Made by a program: the position numbers and the translations under genes
The notes under the pieces: model-generated
The model's database searches: none
Told to the model about the DNA's origin: nothing
What the model saw: only the letters and a program-made list of their open reading frames with translations
In this document: in pieces, positions 41,636 to 45,415 of the stretch
Layout: each line of letters starts with the position of its first letter
Position numbering within the stretch: position 1 is the first letter of the stretch
DNA from: M50B103 sp041667565
Lineage (GTDB): Bacteria; Fidelibacterota; Fidelibacteria; Fidelibacterales; Fidelibacteraceae
Reading direction: 5' to 3'
DNA length: 45,415 nt
Assembly: GCA_964572745.1 (NCBI GenBank)
Contig: CAZNFT010000010.1
Coordinates: forward strand, 1-45,415

Positions 41636-42342
41636 TCCATTTTAAAAAAATTACACTTAACTACGGCCATGTTCCCGGTGCACTCAAGGATATTAATCTT
41701 CGTTTACACGAAGGTGAATTCACCTTACTTTTAGGTCCCACGGGATCGGGTAAATCCACTTTATTAAGACTGATCTATATGGATATTCTACCCTCTCAAG
41801 GAATTGTTCAGGTGGGAAAATGGACATCTAATAATATAAGTCCAAGACAAATTAATTTATTACGTCGTAATGTTGGCGTTGTTTTTCAGGATTTTCGCCT
41901 GATCGAGAATATGAGCGTCTTTGATAATGTAGCATTGCCACTTGTTATTGAATCCTATAGAAAGTCTCAGATCAACAAACTGGTTCACGGACTTTTGAAT
42001 GAGGTAAATCTATCACACGCCTCACATCAACAAGCATCCACTTTGAGTTCGGGCGAAAAACAGCGCGTTGCTATTGCCAGAGCAATGGTTAAAGACCCTA
42101 TTGTACTTGTTGCTGATGAGCCTACAGGAAATCTTGACAGAGAAGCCTCTAAAAATGTGCTTTCTTTGCTTGAGCGCATCAATCGCAATGGAACATCTGT
42201 GGTTATGGCTACTCACGATTATGAATTGATCAAAGACACCAAGCACCGCAGAATCTATATGGAATATGGAGAAGTATTACCGGCCGGCCGTACTGTCCCT
42301 CTCTCTAATAAACGCATAACCATACTAACGCAAGAAGAATGA
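41632..42342 (+). CDS. ftsE: Cell-division ABC ATPase FtsE
   Basis: 236 aa. Walker A GPTGSGKST (35-43), Q-loop VFQDFRL, signature LSSGEKQ (138-144), Walker B VLVADEP (158-164) and the H-loop ATHDYE are all present. FtsE with FtsX forms a type VII ABC complex at the septum that transmits ATP hydrolysis to periplasmic peptidoglycan hydrolases. It overlaps the methyltransferase gene and ftsX by four bases each. Confidence 0.95.
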   Translation: MIHFKKITLNYGHVPGALKDINLRLHEGEFTLLLGPTGSGKSTLLRLIYMDILPSQGIVQVGKWTSNNISPRQINLLRRNVGVVFQDFRLIENMSVFDNVALPLVIESYRKSQINKLVHGLLNEVNLSHASHQQASTLSSGEKQRVAIARAMVKDPIVLVADEPTGNLDREASKNVLSLLERINRNGTSVVMATHDYELIKDTKHRRIYMEYGEVLPAGRTVPLSNKRITILTQEE

Positions 42343-43217
42343 AATTACTTTTTATTATCAAACAGACATTCTCTAACCTTTGGCGTGAGCGCACTCCGGT
42401 TATCGCTACTATCCTGACTATTTGTATTGCCTTGACTATTCTTGTGGCAATATTTGAAATATCATTTATACTTTTCAATCAACTTGAAGATCTAAAAAGC
42501 AACACCCGTGTTGAGGTCTATATTGAAAGCGATCTCAGCAACTCCACGATACAAAATATTAAAACAGAGATAGAGGACATTATTTCTGTTCAGGATGTTA
42601 AATTTATTAGCAAAGACATGGCAGCTGATATTTTCAATAGAGAATTTGGTGAAGATATTATGGAGATTTTAGGTGAAAATCCCTTGCCGGTCACATTTGA
42701 AATAAGGCTATATCAGCATTTTAACAATCCGGATTATCTTTTAAAATTCAAAGAAAAGGTAGAAGAAATAAGAGGTGTAGAAGAAGTCCATTATCGTCAT
42801 GCTCTTATTGCAAAACTCGAAGCCCTTACACAAGCTGTTGCAACCGCGGGTATTATTATGCTCGTTATTCTATTCATTGCCATGCATTTACTGATCCGCA
42901 ATACGGTAAAACTTTCTGTATATGCTCGACATCAACAGATACAAATCATGAAAAACCTTGGTGCTGGGACTATTTTTATCCGCTTACCCTTTATTCTTGA
43001 AGGAGCTATTGAAGGTTTAATAGGTGGGATTTTATCATCCATCTTTCTTATTTTTGCACATAAATTTGCCGAAAGCACATTTAGCCTATTGGTATTCCCT
43101 CACTATACCTATAAATTGATTGCGCTTATCACTATTTCTGCAGGAATAGCCATAGGTTTTATTACATCAGCAGGATCAGTATCTGTATTTGTAAATAAAA
43201 TATTCTCTAAAAAATAA
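42339..43217 (+). CDS. ftsX: Cell-division membrane protein FtsX
   Basis: 292 aa. Membrane segment at about 20-45, a periplasmic domain at about 46-165 (with RVEVYIESDLS and VKFISKDMAADIF, a normal FtsX fold), then three membrane segments (about 168-188, 220-245, 262-285) as in other FtsX proteins. The extracellular domain is where hydrolase activators bind in other bacteria. ATGA overlap with ftsE. A lipoprotein peptidoglycan hydrolase gene follows 8 bp later. Confidence 0.95.
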   Translation: MKLLFIIKQTFSNLWRERTPVIATILTICIALTILVAIFEISFILFNQLEDLKSNTRVEVYIESDLSNSTIQNIKTEIEDIISVQDVKFISKDMAADIFNREFGEDIMEILGENPLPVTFEIRLYQHFNNPDYLLKFKEKVEEIRGVEEVHYRHALIAKLEALTQAVATAGIIMLVILFIAMHLLIRNTVKLSVYARHQQIQIMKNLGAGTIFIRLPFILEGAIEGLIGGILSSIFLIFAHKFAESTFSLLVFPHYTYKLIALITISAGIAIGFITSAGSVSVFVNKIFSKK

Positions 43218-43225
43218 AGGAAAAC

Positions 43226-44449
43226 ATGAAAAAATTAAATTCTCTCATTATCGTCCTACTAACGATCTTAGTAGCTTCCTGTTCAATGCAAACAGGTCTT
43301 GATGTAGCCGCAAAAAACAACTTCCCTATGTTTGATGGGAAAAAGATAGGTATCGTAACAAATCACACAGCTTTAAACAAAGAAGGTGTACACCTTGTAG
43401 ATCTTATTCATGATTCAGGCAATATTGTTCAAGCAATATATGCACCTGAACATGGGTTTAGAGGTGATGCGCAGGCAGGAGAACATTTTTCTGATAATGT
43501 TGATAGCAAAACCGGTGCAATAATTTACAGTATTTATGGCCGTACAAGAAAACCCAGCAAAGCCATGCTTAAAGATGTGGATATTCTTGTTTTTGATATT
43601 CAGGATATCGGAGCTCGCTTTTATACCTATATTTCTACAATGGGAGAGATCATGGAAGCGGGTGCAGAAAATAATATTCCTGTTTATATTCTTGATCGTC
43701 CTAATCCCATAGGCAGAATGGCCGAAGGTCCCATCATTGAACAGGACCTCTATTCTTTTGTAGGAGCTTATCCTATTCCTGTCAGACACGGCATGACAGT
43801 CGGAGAATTAGCTCTTATGATCAAAGATCAGGAATGGATCAATAAGGCAAAAGATCTTGATCTTCATATAGTAAAAACAGAGGGCTGGGATCCTCAAAAA
43901 CCATATTCTGTTACAAAGCAAAACTGGGTCAATCCTTCCCCAAATATCAGAAATATCAACGAAGCTCTGGTTTACCCGGGTACTTGTTTTTTTGAAGCCA
44001 CTAATTTTTCCGAAGGCCGCGGATCGGATAAACCTTTTGAATGGGTTGGAGCGCCTTTTGTAAACTCTGAAGAACTAATTACAACCCTTGAAGCTAAAAA
44101 TATTGCCGGCGTAGAATTAGAAGCAGTATCTTTTGTACCAACTGTACCCGCCGACAAACCATTTAAACCTAAATTCAATGAAAAAGAATGTCATGGTATC
44201 GCTATCACCGTCACAGACCCCATGAATTACAAAGCCCTAGAATTCGGCATGCATTTAATTGAAGTTCTTCTAGAACTCTATCCGGATGACTTTAAAATTT
44301 CTCGTCCTGAATGGATGCACAAGCTTTGGGGAAACCGTCTAGCTTATGAAATGTTCATGCAAGGTGATTCGGCTAACGATATCATCAAAACCTATGAGAA
44401 TGAATTAACTCAGTTTAAAAATATTCGAGAAAAGTATCTCTTGTATTAA
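43226..44449 (+). CDS. namZ: Exo-beta-N-acetylmuramidase NamZ-like lipoprotein (DUF1343, GH171)
   Basis: 407 aa. Lipobox VASC (Cys19). The DUF1343 core is complete: KKIGIVTNHTAL, then APEHGFRG with Glu75 (the candidate catalytic residue), DIQDIGARFYTYISTM, DRPNPIG and GTCFFEATNFSEGRG. NamZ removes N-acetylmuramic acid from the non-reducing end of peptidoglycan fragments, for turnover or recycling. As a lipoprotein it acts in the periplasm. AAAGGAAAAC ribosome site; the gene lies 8 bp after ftsX, suggesting co-expression with the FtsEX complex. Confidence 0.92.
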   Translation: MKKLNSLIIVLLTILVASCSMQTGLDVAAKNNFPMFDGKKIGIVTNHTALNKEGVHLVDLIHDSGNIVQAIYAPEHGFRGDAQAGEHFSDNVDSKTGAIIYSIYGRTRKPSKAMLKDVDILVFDIQDIGARFYTYISTMGEIMEAGAENNIPVYILDRPNPIGRMAEGPIIEQDLYSFVGAYPIPVRHGMTVGELALMIKDQEWINKAKDLDLHIVKTEGWDPQKPYSVTKQNWVNPSPNIRNINEALVYPGTCFFEATNFSEGRGSDKPFEWVGAPFVNSEELITTLEAKNIAGVELEAVSFVPTVPADKPFKPKFNEKECHGIAITVTDPMNYKALEFGMHLIEVLLELYPDDFKISRPEWMHKLWGNRLAYEMFMQGDSANDIIKTYENELTQFKNIREKYLLY

Positions 44450-44457
44450 AATATTTG

Positions 44458-44487
44458 TTGAGACTTATGAAAATATATTTTTATAGT
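44458..44487 (+). promoter_or_regulatory. Promoter for the last outer-membrane protein gene
   Basis: TTGAGA (44458-44463), 18-bp spacer, TATAGT (44482-44487). The leader would be about 145 nt, AT-rich, without a clear fold. Confidence 0.45.
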
Positions 44488-44599
44488 GGATTTATATTCC
44501 GATTTATTTGAATAATACGGCATCATTTACTTTTAAATATGTAATATTATTGTTTTTTAGCTTTTATTCCCATAATATTTTTCATAGATTTTATTGATT

Positions 44600-44620
44600 A
44601 AAAACTAAAAACTAAAAACA
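44600..44620. repeat. AAAAACT heptamer repeat
   Basis: AAAAACT twice and AAAAACA once in tandem, immediately before the AGGAG ribosome site of the next gene. Confidence 0.6.
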
Positions 44621-44640
44621 TAAACCAGGAGTTGAAGAAA

Positions 44641-45285
44641 ATGAAAAAAGTAATTATTGTTTTGCTGGCACTTTCATTAGCTGTTACGGCTTTTGCAGGA
44701 ATGAATATGCCTTTCAATCACAATGCAACCATGATCCCAGTGAATGCTTCCTTAGCATCAGCCGCATTTTACGACTCTTTTAGACTACTAACCTTAGAAT
44801 TTACACAAGGTTTTAAAGGTACAAATGCGCATGCTAAATTAGCCTTAGGAACAGCTGCCCTTGGTGCAGAAGTTCTACTAAGCCATAATCTTTTCCAATG
44901 GGAGAAAATTGACATGGGCTTTAGTTATGGAGGTCAATTTAGTTTTGTCAAAAATGGTGGCTGGTATCTGTCACCGGTAGTGATGTGGAACATGTCACAT
45001 AAATTCAATAACACTGTAGATTTTTATGGTGGAACTAAATTTATGCTTGATATGGGTTTTGATTATCGATGGAATGGCTCACAATGGGGTTATTCAAAGT
45101 TTGCTCTTAGAGCTGATTGGGCTCTCTATATGGGAACTCAGATCGATATTGCTGATAATCTTGAACTCTTTTTTGAACTTACACCGGGTATAATAAACAG
45201 TGGTAGCTCCGGATTTATTGGTGTTAATTACTATATACCCAAAGGTGTTAAAATACCCGAAGGTGCTAAAAAAGTTAATAAATAA
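44641..45285 (+). CDS. Small outer-membrane beta-barrel protein
   Basis: 214 aa from ATG 44641, chosen because AGGAG (44627-44631) is 9 nt upstream, whereas the earlier TTG at 44632 abuts it. Signal peptide cut after TAFAG (about 20). The mature protein is a series of short aromatic beta strands (for example GFSYGGQFSFV, GWYLSPVVMWNM, FALRADWALYMGTQI) that fits an 8-10-strand barrel. It ends in a short Lys/Gly/Pro tail rather than an aromatic. Function unknown. It is monocistronic with a strong terminator, consistent with an abundant surface protein. Confidence 0.8.
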   Translation: MKKVIIVLLALSLAVTAFAGMNMPFNHNATMIPVNASLASAAFYDSFRLLTLEFTQGFKGTNAHAKLALGTAALGAEVLLSHNLFQWEKIDMGFSYGGQFSFVKNGGWYLSPVVMWNMSHKFNNTVDFYGGTKFMLDMGFDYRWNGSQWGYSKFALRADWALYMGTQIDIADNLELFFELTPGIINSGSSGFIGVNYYIPKGVKIPEGAKKVNK

Positions 45286-45312
45286 TCATTGTTAAATGAT
45301 TCGAAATATAAG

Positions 45313-45342
45313 ACCACCTTTCTGATGAGAGGTGGTTTTTTT
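45313..45342 (+). terminator. Terminator after the small outer-membrane protein gene
   Basis: ACCACC pairs with GGTGGT, extended by an inner TCT/AGA around a GATG loop, followed by seven T. Confidence 0.88.
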
Positions 45343-45346
45343 ATTT

Positions 45347-45415
45347 GACAGGATATACCAGATAGCTTTCCAGACAGGATAACGGGATATACCAGATGGC
45401 TTTTCGACGGGACAG
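45347..45415. repeat. GACAGGATAAC intergenic repeat cluster, copy 2
   Basis: GACAGGATATACCAGATAGC, then GACAGGATAACGGGATATAC followed by CAGATGGC, then CGGGACAG at the window edge. The units resemble those at 17514-17640 and the array probably continues beyond the window. Confidence 0.75.

Overview
The window is a low-G+C stretch of a Gram-negative genome, most likely from the Fibrobacteres-Chlorobi-Bacteroidetes (FCB) superphylum. A Cloacimonadota-like lineage would fit, but I cannot fix the phylum from sequence alone. The clues are a PorV-type outer-membrane protein, a secreted protein with a type IX secretion (T9SS) C-terminal tail, BamD, many SpII lipoproteins, and the short 'glycogen/starch synthase' N-domain protein known from Bacteroidetes. 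Where I can read promoters they look like ordinary sigma-70 sites (TTGnnn-N17-TATATT or close), and many genes have AGGAG-type ribosome sites. No tRNA, rRNA, CRISPR array, prophage or intact insertion sequence is visible.

Layout. 0-7 kb: a lipoprotein with a DEDD exonuclease fold (-); free methionine-(R)-sulfoxide reductase (+); two tandem primary-type sigma factors followed by rpsU (+); then gapA and a GH57 glucanotransferase-like gene (-). 7-10.5 kb (+): an unknown protein, an endonuclease/exonuclease/phosphatase lipoprotein, a Nif3-like protein and a GT4 glycosyltransferase. 10.7-20.5 kb (-): two Wzx-type flippases, a FemAB-like acyltransferase, the MEMO protein AmrB, a HIT protein, rplU-rpmA with a repetitive bL21 tail, a 0.7-kb hairpin-rich intergenic region, nfeD-slipin-yjbQ and ytfJ. 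20.7-23 kb: a PHP phosphoesterase (+) facing an AI-2E-family permease (-).

23.5-45.3 kb is almost entirely + strand with tight spacing. It holds an envelope cluster (GT5 N-domain protein, large lipoprotein, beta-barrel, TPR lipoprotein) running into rpiB-glyA-nrdR. Next comes a T9SS/surface-protease cluster: a PorV-like protein, a T9SS-tailed M6-like protein that has lost HExxH, a gluzincin/propeller/Omp85-like barrel fusion, a DUF5683-like protein and BamD. Then follow nadD, a Ca/Na antiporter, a methyltransferase, ftsE-ftsX, the exo-muramidase lipoprotein NamZ and a small outer-membrane protein.

Two themes stand out. The first is envelope proteins whose family active sites look altered (M6-like, GH57, exonuclease lipoprotein), beside an apparently intact protease fused to an outer-membrane barrel. 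The second is a varied set of 7-, 8- and 11-bp tandem words in the intergenic DNA, two of which supply the 3' ends of genes. The best candidates for something new are the 30.6-38.6 kb surface module, the sigma/sigma/rpsU arrangement, and the structured region at 17.67-17.83 kb.
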